From positions 471,670 through 535,669 of the forward strand of contig OZ034970.1 in NCBI GenBank assembly GCA_964030785.1: DNA of 64,000 nucleotides. The letters are read 5' to 3'. A model generated the notes under the pieces. The model saw nothing but the letters and a program-made list of their open reading frames with translations, did not search any database and was not told the origin of the DNA. This document shows positions 36,227 through 51,200 of the stretch, piece by piece (within the stretch, counting starts at the first letter, position 1; every line of letters starts with the position of its first letter). The stretch comes from Siderastrea siderea (taxonomy: Eukaryota; Cnidaria; Anthozoa; Scleractinia; Rhizangiidae). The position numbers were made by a program, and so were the translations under genes.

Positions 36227-39200
36227 ATGTTTCGAGTTGTGACATTGTCTGTTTTGTTTGCTGTTGCTATGGCTTCTGAAGGTAAGTCAGGCGGCTTCTA
36301 AGCAGTTGTTGTTTTTCTTTCTGTGACTCTTTTCTGTTATCGTAATTTGACCTTAATTATCCATTCAATACGTCCATGGGTGGTCGTACGACTTTCGTAT
36401 TCCTTATTACTTTATACCGTGTTATTTCAGCGTCAAGCAAAAAATCAGGTTTAAAAGAAAAAAAAACTAAAGAGGGATAACTTTTCTGCACACGACCAGA
36501 TAGTCCGCTCCCACATAAGAACATTTCGGCTTGTTAGCGGACTATTTTGTTGTCCATGCTAGCATTCTAAAAATCATGAAAACGTACTATGGTAGCAGTT
36601 TTGGATTGCGTAAAACTCAAAGAGACAAAAAAGAAAAAAAAAAAAGAAAAAGGAAGGAAGGAAAACACGCCTTGACACAGAACAAGATAATCAGATTTAA
36701 CGCGCGCTCTGATTGGTTGAAACAGCGTGCTTTATCAGAGTACAGATGCACAGAGTAACCCGTGAAGCCATTCTGCGCGCGAAAACCTTTCTTGCGCGTG
36801 CTTGCAAGCTATGAATAAAACTTGTTTTCTTGCAAATTGAAGCCAATTTCTTTACAAATGTGAGCAAAGCTATATTATAACACAAATAAAAAAGCCAAAA
36901 CCGTACTTTGTTCTGTGATAAAGAACGCAAGGAACTGACGAGAGCACTTAAGAAGTAGGGAGAAGCACTCGCCCGCGGCTCGCCCTACACTTCTTTTGTG
37001 CTCTCGTCACTTCCTTGCGTGCTTTATCACAGAACAAAGCACGGTTAATTAAACAGCTAATTAAACAGTTTCGCATGGATGAAGTCTGCTCGCGTGATAA
37101 GAGTTGGTCTCCTTTCCATCTCTTAACACGCAAGCAGACTCCATCCGTGCGAAACTGTTTAGTTGGCTGACATTGTTCTAATTAACTGACATTATTCATT
37201 TTCTTTTTTTACACTTAAACTGCCATGTATTCTAACTCAAAACTTTAATAATTTGCATTTGATAATGGCGACAGTATGACGCCAAAACGTCATGTTCTTG
37301 CGTTAGTATTTCTTTTCTGTTTCTCTATGTCTTCTTTAATCATATTATAAAGCGCCCTATTGAAAACCACCTTGCGTGATGTAGGCCATCTGTATAGAGA
37401 ATTGCATTATCATTATCATTATTGTTATTATTGTTATTATTTTTATTTTATTATTTTCTCTTCCTCTTTGTCTCTGTTTATAGGATCACACTGGATATAC
37501 GGGGAGACTGGTATGTGCTTGTGTTGTGAGGGTTTTGTGTTTAAAGATGTACAAAACAGTTTTCGCGCCGTGATTCTGAATATTTTTGCACCTTATCTAA
37601 TCCAGTGCTTTTGAGACAGAAACTTGTCAAAACCAGCCTGTTCCAGGTTCCCAGACAGTACGGACGGCACGAAAATTAGAAAGGGAAGGCGAAAATAAGA
37701 CTCGCAGGATCTGGGGAAAAAAGATGGCGGTTGCAGGAAAAGCCCATTCTCGTCCCCAGAGTCTCCTGGCTCTCTTGCTTTGCCCCTTGTGCGTTGTGAT
37801 TTCTGTCTAAATTTCTATACAATTTAGTACTTATACTTAGGCTACACCTTTTGCACACTAAAACAGCAAATGTCCCCAGCCTCTCATACTTCAAGAGCAA
37901 AAGAGGCACCCCTTTCGGGCGTGCCCTTCCCAGCTGTGAGTGTAAATGTAAAATTGTTCCATCATTGACTTGAGTTTTACTTGGCGACTGAGAAACCATT
38001 ACCGGTATATTAACAGTGTTCAAACTACTCATAAAGAGGGATAATAGCAGTTATGACTTCAGAGCGATTCTAACTCATGACCTTTGTGACTGTGGGGTTT
38101 CGTGGCTATACATGGGAGCTTGGTCAATGTTAAGCTCTATTGCCAATAGAGCGTAACACTGACCAAGCTCCAGGCTAGGGTACAGTACCCTACGGTACCC
38201 CTAGCCTCCCACGCAGTCGGCCTTTCAGGGGAGTTGTATTACCCGGCTCCTCCACTTCGACTGCGTTGAAGGCAAAGCAAACCCTTGAAATGATGAATAT
38301 GTGATACTGGATATACAACATAAATCACTGACGTATGAACCGTTGATAGAAGAACGATTGAAAGAGAAGTAGATCATCGCCACTATAAAGTTACAAATAG
38401 GGCCTGAAAAATCTCGGCTTTAACGAGATTTGAAAGGAAACGGTCCAAATGCATAACCATATAAAACCTTAAAAACTATCGCCTGTCCTTTGTAGGCTAC
38501 GGTCCATACGACTGGAGTAAGGTTTCTAAACGCTGTTCTGGAAGCGCCCAGTCTCCTATTAATATTGACGACAGCGCTGCTAAGCCCAATTCAGACTTAA
38601 AAGGACTGAGAATTACTGGTGATAACCGCAATGGAGAAGTTAGTGGAAACCTTATCAACAATGGGCACGCCCCTACCTTAAGTATCGACAAAGCCAAGGG
38701 CACAGCGTCACTGACCGGGGGTCCCCTCGGGAAGGCTGTATATAAGCTTGAGCAGCTTCACTTTCACTTTGGTTGTCTACCTACGACAGGATCTGAACAC
38801 ACTTTGAATGGCTACACGTTCTCAGGAGAGGTAAGGGTGTCGATCCACTTGCAGTTTCTGTCGACACATTCGCCTGCAGGGGAAAGAATTCTCTGCATCT
38901 TCGCACTTAAAACCGAATGGCAAAGGTTAAGCCTCACTTCGGACCTATTGGCCAATACGGCCGCAGCTTAATCCAGTTCTGTCGCATGAAGCATCTACGA
39001 GCTTCACAACTCCTCCCAGGATGGGATCCTAGTCCATTGCAGGGTTACAATAAGTATTTGTTCGTCGGTGCCTTTTATATTCCTGGAGCCTGTTTCTTAA
39101 AACTCCCGAAGACATTTTACGCAACCCCCACCCCCTCGCTCTGAAAAAAGCTTTCGGACATAGAAGTAGTTTTTCTAGCCTGAGATGTCTCGGAGAGTTT

Positions 39201-42200
39201 TAAGAAACAAGCACTCGATTAGAGAGGCCATTTGGACAAAAATACAATGTAGACTCTAAACTAGCCTGACCACCTCCCTCTCGAGTGCCAACCACTATTC
39301 CTCTACACCACCACGCAGCAAAATAAATCAATCAATCGATGCGGCCCTTCCCTATCTAATTGCAGCTTAGAACAGTAAAAATGTATTTAAAATTGAGAAC
39401 GGAGGAAAACCGGAAAACCCGATAAAATCCTCGAACTTAGAGGACGAGAACCAACAACAGACTCCACTCAAACGTGACGTCAACTCTCTCCATTCAAATA
39501 AGGAATGTTCAGCATTGAAGGACATCAAAACAGGGAGGTAAGGGTTTTCGACTGACAATAGGTTGAAAGTATTTCACAATCTGCCGTGTCCACCTGTAGG
39601 CGATGCCCCCTCAATACGTCACCAGTAAGGCACACGCCAACGGTTCGTGTTATCATTACGTGTGTAAATACAAAGGGCCATTTGTTGACTCAACTATAGC
39701 TTACATGGAATCAAGGCAAGCAAAAACTGCTTATCAGAATGTCCTTGAATAGTTACAAAAGACAACTGATAGCCTCGAAACATTATTGTGTATCAGAGCA
39801 CTGGCTTGATCATATCAAGGGACCGTCTTTATGTAATAACATTTTTGTTTCTTTGTAGCTCCATTTGGTGACCTACAACACAAAGTACCCTGATTTTAAC
39901 ACAGCCGCTAACAAACCAGATGGACTGTCCGTTATTGGCGTATTTTTGAAGGTACAGAAGTAATTTACCGGGTACTTTAAAATACTAAAATCGCTCCTGG
40001 CAGTGGGAACAACCGTGGCATCCATAATATGGTAAACTAGTGGTTTCCATTGAAAAGTTTAGTGCTGCGGGTAAAGCGCATACACAGGAACAGTGCTTTA
40101 ACGGCCAAAAGTGAATTTTCTTTTATAAAGACAACAGATGGCCTCAAACACAAAAATCTTGGTCGTTGTTGAAACGCGTGACGGACAAGTGCCCGTGACG
40201 GACGTCAGTGACGCATCCGTGACACAGACGTGACGAGTACGTTTTCCCCCAAAATCTTCATGAATGAAAGAACGGGGAACGAAGTACAACAATTATTTTA
40301 AGGCAAATATTTGACTCAGAACAGAACTGGTTTGCTTAGAAAAGCGTTTACTCAGATAAGAACTGCTTTGCCTCAAAAACGAATCGCGTTCAATCCTCGC
40401 TTCATCGTGTAAAACGTTTTCTTCGCCTGCTTTCAAACTCTTCGCCGCCTCGGCGCAAACACGTGGCTTCCTACACGAAACAGGATTTCTCCACTATAAG
40501 TTTTCCACATCCCACTTTATTGACGGTCGAGTGTTTTTTAAGGTTCCAACGTTAAAATGGTGTGTTTCTTTCTGAATCGATTGACTCAATGCAACAAATT
40601 GAATCCTCGATAAAACATCGAATTTAATAATACTGCAGAGTTCCGGGAATTGCTAAAAATATTCTGAGAAACGTATCGGCTGCAATTCAAGATAATTTAC
40701 CTTCACTTGCTTTCAAACTCTTCGCGGCCTTCGCAAAAACGTGGCTTTCTACCCGAAACATAAACAGGCGAAGATCACTTTATCCACGGTCGAGTGTTCG
40801 ACAGCCGCCTCGATTCAAGGGCCACGAAATCGAGGCAAATTTGGTGATAAACTTGGCTTCGGGCACAGGGCACTCAGGGTGGTCACGTACGCGGCCTGAA
40901 TTAGTCTGCTACGAAGCCTGGTGGCTTCGCAGCAATTACTAAAGGTTTAATTGCGAATACGGTCAACGTGACAGAAAGAGAAAGCGTATCTGCACATATT
41001 TACTCTTTTAAATCTAGAGCGGAACAAAGTCTTTAGGGTATGAAGCAAATCTAAAAAAGAAATGAGACTTTTAGCCAGCAGTTTTATGAAGCGAGGTTCC
41101 CTGTAAATAAAAGCTTTGAAATCAAAGGAAACCAAACCAAACCAAACCAAACCAAACAGGTTTACCACGTTTCAAAACGAACTACAAGAAACTGAACACT
41201 GTCCATGGCAGACCTGAATGTAAAGAACATTAAGCTCCGTGAAACCAGTGGTGCAATGAATTCATACTGTGTGGCAGTCAACATTTATTCGCAATTATTC
41301 TGAGTTTGAGTAGCCAAACAGAACGCGTGGAAAATACCATTCACTTGTATATATATGGTATACACTTAAGTCTATTGTAGAAGAGATCATTTTTAATTGA
41401 AAGTAGTTTATCACGCCGAATTATCTACGTTAGTTGCATTTTTTTAAAGAGCACCCTATTACAAGTTTTAAGTTCAACACTGAGAAATCATCAATTATGT
41501 ATTTTGTTCATATATAGGAATACAATTATGGCGTAAATTTTGAGCTGTACAAGTTGTCCCAGCGTTACATACGGCGGATAAGAAAGGCCGGTAAGATGTA
41601 GGCGTTTTTGCTCCCATTTTACATTTACAAGAGAGGATAAATGGGTAAGAGAGCTACTTCCCCATATAGGCCCTACCCCCATCCTAATCCCTCTTGAGTT
41701 ATTTTTAGTAACAAATCGTGGGAAATTCACATTTCAAAGCAAGTTGAGTTTTAAAGCAATTACTCTGAATTTTCGCAGCAATCTAGAACCTGTCATTCTG
41801 TAAAATTTTATGATTTTAATTTTTCCGATTTTGACATTTTTCGCAGGCTAAATGACGTCAAAAAGTTTTGCTTTTAGTATTATGGGATATCTTATGTCAG
41901 TTTCTGAATGAACTTGTTACACAGATCTGAAAACTGAAAAATTAATGAAGTATTTTTATCTACTCAGAAGATATCACGTTTTGACATTTACCATTTGAAA
42001 GTGATAATATGGTCAACAACATTCGTTTTAGGTCAATCAATGTTAACAAGAGGACAACGTCCCAAGACAGCTTTAACAACATTTTCATAACGTGTCAACT
42101 TCTTGTTTCTCAAATGTTCTGAAGGAATACCTAAAAATATCGATAATTTGTTGTCTTTTTCCTGTTTTATTTCTCTCAGAAACGGCCCAGATATTTTAGT

Positions 42201-45200
42201 CGTCTTCATTTTTGTGTTTTGTTTTGAACTATTTAAAACGAAAACCTGGTAATGTTATTTTGTAGCATAAATAAGTGGTTTTAGTTTAAATCAAATCGCA
42301 GATAAGCGACAAGATAACAATAAATGGAGTGTTGTATAACTTGAGCTTCTTCTGAAACCTTTTTTTTTACAGATAGTGCTATTCAGGTGAATAACTTGGC
42401 CCTCTACAAACTGGTGCCTCAATTAAGAGATCTGTCAGAGGCGTGTTTCTACTCCTATAAGGGATCTCTGACCACCCCACCCTGCTACCAGTCTGTCAAC
42501 TGGATTGTGCTGACGGAACGGATTGTAACACATGAAATATCCGTAAGAAACCTTATTGAATGTTTATAAAACTTTCTATTTTAAATGATAGTGACGAAAA
42601 ACAAGTATTAAGAGGCTCTGACTGTAAATATCGAGAATCGTTGGACAAGCTCAAAAAATCGAAAATCCTGATAACTTGCCAGAAGAACACCTTTGGGGAG
42701 CTATCTTCGAAAATATTAGTTAAACCTTCTGTGATTCTATTGTTTTCGAGAAATTCGAAAAAAAACGGTTTTGCTTAATTAATTATGCAAAAATCGGGTT
42801 TAATATTAAACAAATGGAATGCGCTTGTTTGTAGACAACTTGCAACGCCAGAAAACAATTTTAATTTTAAATGATAGCAATACTCTTCTACTTTCTATCA
42901 ATGGGAATTGCATGGAGTTTTGCTTTATTTATGTAGTTAGGTGGTTCTTTGAAACAAAGGCATTTTGCGCACTTCCGAAAAAGGCAAAAATTAGTAAACT
43001 TCAGAGGCTTAAAATAGGTCCTGTTATGTCTAATATCGAATTGAAATAAACACTGTGATAAAGTTTGGCCCTACTTTTATTATGATATGAATTAAAAAAT
43101 CTGGGCAGTTCAGGCTCGCGCTGACAAAAACAAAAATTCGCAAACCAGTGTTGCCAAAATTTGCATAATTTGGATAATAAGAAAAAAAAAACTGTAATGG
43201 AAGGAAGACTTGAAATATGACAAATCGTTGACCGTAACTATTTTTAGATGGTTTTTCTACTAGATGAAGCATTCGCTAGTATCTTCATTTATCTTTCTGA
43301 AGAATTACGAACAAATTTGGGAAATTGTTGGTGAAACTTAAGACTGTGCAGTGGGTTATCATATTTTGTCAGATGACTTTACTCTGCAGCACTAGTGGCC
43401 TTTCTTTGTTATTTGCAGTTTCTTTGGGAAAATACTAATGTTCTCGAAAATCCAAACGGTTTCTTTTATTAATCATTAAAGTTGACGTACACGTATAAAT
43501 TGAGAGCTAAAATGGCTGTGTACAGTAGAGGGAACAAGTGCCATTTGATGGCGAAATCTTTTCTCCGAGAAAAGACTGAGCCCACGATTTTCGACATTTG
43601 GCCAGTGGCTATTCAGACATGAATCCTCGAGGGTCCTCGAGGTCTCGGTCACCTTGAGTGAAATATTTAAAGAAGTCTGTTTAATTAACTATTTAACTTG
43701 AAGGCCAGTTTATTGTTACCTCGAAAAACGGATAACTCTCAATTTGGAAAAAAAGCAGACTGTTTGAAAATATTTATCAGGACAAACTACGTGCTCGCTA
43801 TTTGAGTTGGGTGACATCTATTTTGATTGTGACGGTCCGCACAGGTAAGAGCCAGTGTTAAAATGAGTTCACAAGTCGACTGAACGAGTGGTCTCTGAAA
43901 TATCTTGAGCATGGAATGGATGGGGAAACAAAACTACCACTCAACGAACACTGATTGCTACCAACAACAACAATTTTGCCGTCGTGCTATCAGTAGATCC
44001 GCGCGTAATCCATTGTTAGGACCGAACTGATTTAAAGCTTACACAGGCTTACGGATTCAGATTCGTGGTATTCTTGTTCTTGTCAATTTTTCACTTTATC
44101 ACTCTTTCATTCTTGATAATGATTTCAGCGATATCGAAACATTGTCTTGCTTTAATTTTTGTATTTATAGCAAAATGTTTGAGCAAACGAGCAGTAGTTT
44201 GTCTTGAAACTGAAGAATTATGAACTGGAACCGAATTATAATACTCCAGTTTCAGGTCGGAATTTGTGGATTTAATATCAATGTTTAATATGAATTCCTT
44301 CTGAGCTTGAATAATAAAGAATTACAAATGTGTTTGTCTTGGAAGGCGTTTCTCTGTGTGTCATAAACGAAGTCAGTAACACTAATAAACACTTGAGAAT
44401 TATTGACGAGAAGAATCAATACAACATGCGGACCGCTGAGGAAACAACAAGTTTAGCTCTTGTATTTTGTTCAGGTAAAAAAGCCCGTTATTTTAGCAGT
44501 GTTTTCTGGTGTAAAACTAACCTGGATCAGAATAGTGGTCATTGGGAATAACACAGAATCTTAACAAGGCTTTTAAAGCTTTGAAAATGGAGAATTGCTT
44601 TGTTCTCTAGCCGACAAGTGCAAGAAGAATTTCTTGCAATCAGCTGTTTTCCACTCCGTAAGTCAAATTTTTCTTCAGTTTATGCATGAATGTGAATAAG
44701 AACGGGGAAAATATTTAACTTGTGCAGGATAATCGCTTCACCACAATAATGCAGCGAGGTGTAAATACAGGTACGAAGCACACGAGTGAATCGCGTTTAA
44801 CCCGAGTTTAACTGCCTTACTTAAGATCAGGTAACCTTCTTTTCTATCGGATCTTTTACGTGCTTCAAGCAACGCTATATTTCAGCCTTGGAAAGCCCTA
44901 AAAACAATGGTTTTGCAATTTAGTGTTGCGCCACAGCGAGATAAATGAAGAACAATCTGAATATGTAACCAATAAAGCTTCAATAGAATATCTTTAACCA
45001 TTATTCAACAGTAACGCAAAAATTTCAGAATCTCCAATAGCCACTTCTCGCTGATACTGCCAAAGCATGACTGGAAGTAAGCTTATCGCCTGTAGATTCC
45101 TCCGTGCTAGGGACGCCATGTTTAAAACTTGAAAGCATTTTCTTTCATTTTTCTGCGCGAGTTCGTAGCTCTTTCTGATTGGACAATCTAAATCGGAGCT

Positions 45201-48200
45201 TCTTCGGGCCCCTTCGGGCTTCTTCGGGCATAGATACGAAAATTGACCAAACGAAGTACTTGTTCCCCCGACTGTGTAAGGTAAGGAACACAAAGTACCA
45301 CTCAAAATAATCAAGTCACGCAACCGATCACTGCACGTTCATGCCATTCTCGTCCCCACAGCTACGCGGCTTTTTTTAAATTACGTCTTTTGTAGCTCTG
45401 GTAACGGCCAAAAATTTATTTTTTTGGATTGGCCGATTCAAACTGTATGCGCAATAACGTTAAATTTTTTGGCTTGTACGCATAACGTTTTATTTCCGGT
45501 TGAATTAATCAGGGCATTTTAAAATTAATATATTGACTTCATCATAACCTGCGATCAGGCTCTATTTTCGTTTCGCTCGGTGAAACATTCAGGCGGTACG
45601 GGCGAAACGAAAAATAGAGCCTGATACAATTCTTCTACGGAACGTCTGCCGCCCACTTTTTTGATTGATTGACATTCAACAAAACAGCCAATCAAAATTT
45701 CTTCTGCTTGCACGATCCTCGGTATGCAAATTTGTCATAACGGCAATTCGCAAAAAGTCACGCAAATGTCGGCAAAATAAGAAAATCATAGGCTACGAGA
45801 TATCTTGTAGGCACAAGCACTCAAATTTAAACGATTGCTAACTTGAAGGTTCTGGTATTGTACATGGTTGCTCTGTCTGTCGAGCTGAAACTGAATGAAA
45901 ATTCAAAACACGACGAGGTTGCCATGTACCAAAATATGCTGCATGCTTGAATCCTTTCCCATTTCAGGTGGTATCCGGAAATATTCTCTTCGCATTTCTC
46001 ACCGATTTTCTGTGTAAAAAACCTTGGGCAATTAAGAGAAGTACCTTCAGTTTCATTCTTTAGTAAAGATATAAATAAAACCGTTTATAAACAAAGGAGT
46101 ATTTTGTAATTTAATTTAGTTCCACAAGTGATAAACATTTGAGATTAGCAGCGAATTTTATCTCTAAACAGCAGCGAATTTTAAAACGAAGAACATTTAT
46201 TATAAAACTACTCAGATCCTTTGATGTCAATGTCAGAGATCAATAAAACGACATAAGTGTTAAACAATGAATGAATATAAACTGAAATCGTCATTGCGAC
46301 TTGATTGCGGCTCTCGCCAAACATCAGTTTAGCGTAAGTTTACCGAATTATCGGTTGACTTGTTGATCATTCTTGGCGAAAGATACTTGTTCGTCTGCTG
46401 TTCGTTTTGTTTCGTAAAACGCGGAAACAACCACTACTCTGTTCATGTTATCAATACTAGCTGAAAGCCATCAAATGAAAATTCCGAGACACGATGCGAT
46501 AAAACGGAATACATACTTCACTGTTGCTATACTTCTCTGCTCCAGGTAAGAGACAGCTTGCGTCAAACCGAACGCCATTCTCAGGAGAGAAAGAAATGGT
46601 GACAATTCTCCTAAAACGACGAGAATTTATTAGAGCAACACCTTTTACTTCGGCAGACTTGTTCCTTGGTTGTTCCTTGGCGATGGCGGTCGGATCGAAA
46701 TTGTGAGCGAGACTCGTAGACAATTTACTTCCGTTGACAGCTCTATTGTTAAAGGGCCAATCAGATTGCGAGATTCCCGCGGCCAAAATTTGGCCGCCGA
46801 CACGAACTTCTGTGAGAGATTGTATCAGGCCCTATTTTAGCGAGCGACCAACGTAAGAGAATATGAGAGCGATGCTAAAATTCGGCCTGATCGCAGGTTA
46901 ACTTCATCAATTCGCAAAGAATGTGGCTTGGGGCAGATTAAGCGACCAAATTTTGCTGTTTGGTTAAGCACGTGAGAATTAAAAGTGTTAAAGATTGTCG
47001 CTAAATGCCAGCAATTCTTTTCTCGCTACAGCTTTTTCTACAAAACTACAGCTTTTCCATAAATAAACTTACATATATATTAAACTCTTGTAATGACCTC
47101 TTGATGTCGATGTTTAAAAACTTGGGCGCCAAATGCTTCTGGAAATTTTCGATGGGGTAAAACGCAATATCTTGTAGCATTTAGAGACGAAACGATTAGT
47201 GCACAGTTGACATTCTCACACAACAGAAACCAGACGAATGTAATAAATAACTGTGCAATTCAGTATAACGCAAATGCAAATATACCTTTATTCAGGCGAT
47301 ACAAATCCAAAACCCGTGAGCAAAAAACTCGTTCTTCTGAACAACTATGACACGAAAGGCAGCTTCTTAAGTTTGTTCCTTTTAAAGCTCCAGGTTTTCC
47401 GCTAATTGCAGGAGATTTAGAGGGTCCCGAACAGCTTTTAGTCGATCTAGGGCATGACTAGGCTCAGTCTCCAGCCGTGAGTGTCTCGATGCGCCCGCGA
47501 TTCTCGCCACCTTCACGGCTGGGCGCACGGGTTTGGTTGCATGTCCGTGACGTCATTACAATTTTAATAATCATGCAGACAATCCACTCGTCATTTGCTT
47601 AAATTTTATCTGTTTTTTTTGTCTATCGTCTTGAAAAAAGCGAAATGCGAAAAGTATGTCTGAAACGTCCTGCTAAAAGTGTGAAATTTCAAGAGAAAGA
47701 CGAAATCGCGCTAAATTATGTCGCGCATTCTGCCCCGCAAATTTCAGGGGGCTTGTCTCTGATTGGTCAGTCTAAACAATAACCAAACCCGTGCGCCCAG
47801 CCGTGAAGGTGGCGAGAATCGCGGGCGCATGGAGACACTCACGGATGGAGACTGAACCTAGGGCATGACTCGATCGATAGAAATTCAAATTTCTCGCTTG
47901 TTGTTAGAATTGTCATGCCCAGAGCTCTACGGACGAGAATAGAGCAGGCGCAATAGCACCTTAACGAATTAGACATGCGCTACCGGATGTCGTGAATTTC
48001 ACAACATCCGGTAATGGCTGATACCAGAGCCCTACGATCCCACCGCTGAGCGAACAGATCGTAGGCCCTGGGAACGAGAATGCGTTCATGCAAACGTGAG
48101 AATATTCTTCAATGAAAATCTTTTCCTCCAAAACTGTGAAAAAGTTCTCAGCGATCTTGCAAAGTAAAACCAAACAAACTGTGTATTGATACCTCTCAGA

Positions 48201-51200
48201 TATACAGCCGCATTAAAGGAACACAATCTGGTTACTGCGCATGCTCCATACTTTGATTTTCTGACAGGATGTCGCAAATTCAAAAGACGCGATAAGTTAT
48301 ATCGAACTTTATAAGTTCGATATTGCCGTGTACCTTCGCAGAATTATAGATTAATGATACATAGTTCCCGTTAAGTTGCAATTTGTGTGAATTCTGGATT
48401 TTTGGCATTGTTTTCAATGCCTTTGGATGGAGGACCGAGAGGAGGGAAGCGCTATAGTGCCGGTCGAAGGCTTCTTTCTCCCGCCAGCTTCCGTAGAAGC
48501 TCAGAAAATCGCGAAAGGAAAAAGCAGAAATGGAACCAGCAGCATAGCAGAATATCGATATCTATCAAGAAAGCAATCCATGAGACATGGAAACGACTGA
48601 AGGGATAGTGTCTGTATTCGACCGATACAGCCATAAAATGGGTTGGAAGGCCTGCACGACTTCTACTTCACGTATTTGTACGCCGCACCTTATCTTGGTC
48701 TTTTGGCCAATTTTGCTTCTTGTGTTTTTGTAGCGGGTTTAGTTTGGATGATTTTTAAATGTTGACTGAATTGAGCCGTTACAACTTAGGCGTCGCATTC
48801 TCGAGGTCAAATCGAGGTCATAACTGTTGGATTCTTGTGGCTTTCGCCGTTCGTTATTCTCCGTTGATTTGACTTCTGGTCGTTAGTTAAGCGACGTAAT
48901 GTGTCTTTTATGCCGCTCTTGGCATAATAGGTACGTTGAATTTGGTTCGTTTAGGTTTTTCCGCCGGCTGTCGTGTTTATATATTTGCGACAATAAAGGA
49001 TCTGAAATATTCACTGCAGCGTGACGAGTTTCCCTGCTGATGTTTGTAACGCCGGACCCAGCTTATTGTTTTTAATTCTGTTGCAGGATTTTGTGTTTCG
49101 CATCACGCTCTGTTAAATCTTTGTTCCTCCGAAAACAATAGGAACTAATAAGTCCTCTTGTTACGAAAGTCCGACGTGATGTTTCCCCAAAGAAATCTCT
49201 AGCTTTCACTGCAATTAAATTCGAAAATCTCCGGTGATTTCCGGTGATTTCCGGTGATTTATACTTTGTTTTTCGCATCACACAAGAAACTACAACTTAA
49301 TTTTCTTGACGAAAAGGGTCTATAGATCACGCACCACGGACTGTGATCTATAGACCCTTTTCGTCAAGAAAATTAAGTTGTAGCTTCTTTAGAGCTATAG
49401 AACGCGAGCAAATATTTAAATGGAGGATGTAAACAGAGGATCATCGCGCGGGCCGCGTGGTCATCTTATCGCGTCTTTTTATCGTGTCAATGTCACAATT
49501 CTATTGTTTTTTTGAAAGATAACAGCTGACGTTCACGCGTGCGCATTGTCGGGATAGTGCCCCTTTAAGAACTCATAAATACCGATCCCACTGCCAGGAC
49601 GTCCGTGGTTTGCGTTTAATTTTAAACATATTTATGCAAGTGTAATAATATTGATAGAAACAGCACACGTTTTGACAAATACGTATAAGTCATAATAATA
49701 ATAATGATGCACTTTTGCTTCCTGGACAAAATAGTGTCATTTCAAAAAGTCGCCCAAAATCTTAGTACAGTGTTAGTAGCCGTTTGAAAAGAGCGATCGA
49801 GTCACGTACACAACACCATACTATGTCGCAGTTTTCTTCTCTCGAAGAGAAAGGTGTCATATGTATACGAAACTAACTCTAGACTTGCCTGTCTGAATTT
49901 TCGTCCCAGTAGAATATCAACTGCACATGACAGTATGCCCCAAACACAGGGATGCGTACGGTATTCGCTGGAGAACTAGCCGTGCATAAAACAGCGGCCA
50001 ATGTAGGAGACTGCATTCAAAAACTGTCATAAGTACGTTGACACAAAAATATTCACGTGACACGAGTCACGCAACAGCTTGTGTAGAACTTTTAAAACTT
50101 CTTCTCCTTCTCTTTAGTTTTACGTAGAAATAGGACAAGCCCAAAACAATGCGAGAATAGATTGAAGAAATGTTTTAGTTCATTCTTTGTGTGTCTTCAG
50201 TGAATAAAATCCTCTAAATTGAGCTCACCCAAACTACTAAGTACTTTTCATTTCATTATGCAAATTTTGGCAACAGTGGTTCGCGAATTTTTGTTTTTGT
50301 CAGCGCGAGCCTGAATTGCCCAGATTTTTTATTTCATATCGTAATAGAAATAGGGCCAAACTTTATCACGGTGTTTATATCAATTCGATATTAGACATAC
50401 GGAGACCCATTTTAAGCCTCTGTAGTTTACCAATTTTTGCCTTTTTCCGAAGTGCGCAAAATGCCTTTGTTTCAAAGAACCGCCAAACCACAGAAATAAA
50501 GCAAAACTCCATGCAATTCCCATTGATAGAGAGTATAAGGGTATTGCCATCATTTAAAATTAAAATTGTTTTCTTGCATTGCAAACGGTTTTAAAGCAAG
50601 CGTTTTCAATTTGTTTAATTTTAAGCCTGATTATTGCGTAATAAATTAAGCAAAACCGTTTTTCCGAATTTCCCGAAAACAATAGAATTCCAGAAGGTTT
50701 AAGTAATATTTTCGAAGATAGCTCCCCAAAAGTGTTCTTCTGGCAAGTTATCATGATTTTCGATTTTCTGAGCTTGTCCGCCGATTCTCGATATTTACAG
50801 TCAGAGCCTCTTAACCTCATTTAGCCTGGGGGGGGGGGGGGGGCACATTGTGCCCGCGCTGACTTCAACGAACTATAACTTTTAAACGGTTTTTTATCAG
50901 AGAAAATTTTCCTGTGTCAATGACGTGTCTATGGTGATTGACGTTTCCATAGCAACCGTCTTCTCAGGACAGTGCGGCCGATAACCAGAACTGGGTATAT
51001 GATTTCCTGCTATCTGATTGGCTCACACAAAACCAAAACATTGTCTAGACCGCGAAAGGACTAGGCTCTAGTGAAATGGCGAGTGTGAAAGTCGAGCGAG
51101 GTGAAGTCTTATGTCGTATGTCGAAGGAATCCCAATTTGTCGATCTCTGGAGCCTCTGTATAATTCAAGCCATTAGTCGTTTGCCTAGGATTTGCTTTAT

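Larger units (their letters stand above)
42612..50810. mobile_element. TTAA-flanked 8.2-kb element with about 555-bp terminal inverted repeats
   Basis: Left end GAGGCTCTGACTGTAAATAT and the exact complement at the right end; arms run to about 43168 and from about 50255, with mirrored ORFs. TTAA lies at 42608-42611 and 50811-50814. Copy A is uninterrupted at the same point (AAGTATTAAGAGTCTTTGAC near 17539). The interior has nested elements (45548-46897, 47460-47859), a perfect hairpin (49290-49383) and no ORF long enough for a DDE transposase. A TTAA target with GA start suggests Kolobok-type mobilisation; inferred. Confidence 0.87.

Noticed and set aside
44994..46786. 109-codon minus-strand ORFs at 44994-45323 and 46457-46786
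   Set aside because: They lie in repeat-derived DNA inside the 8.2-kb element; no domain, no exon context, composition like the surrounding non-coding sequence.
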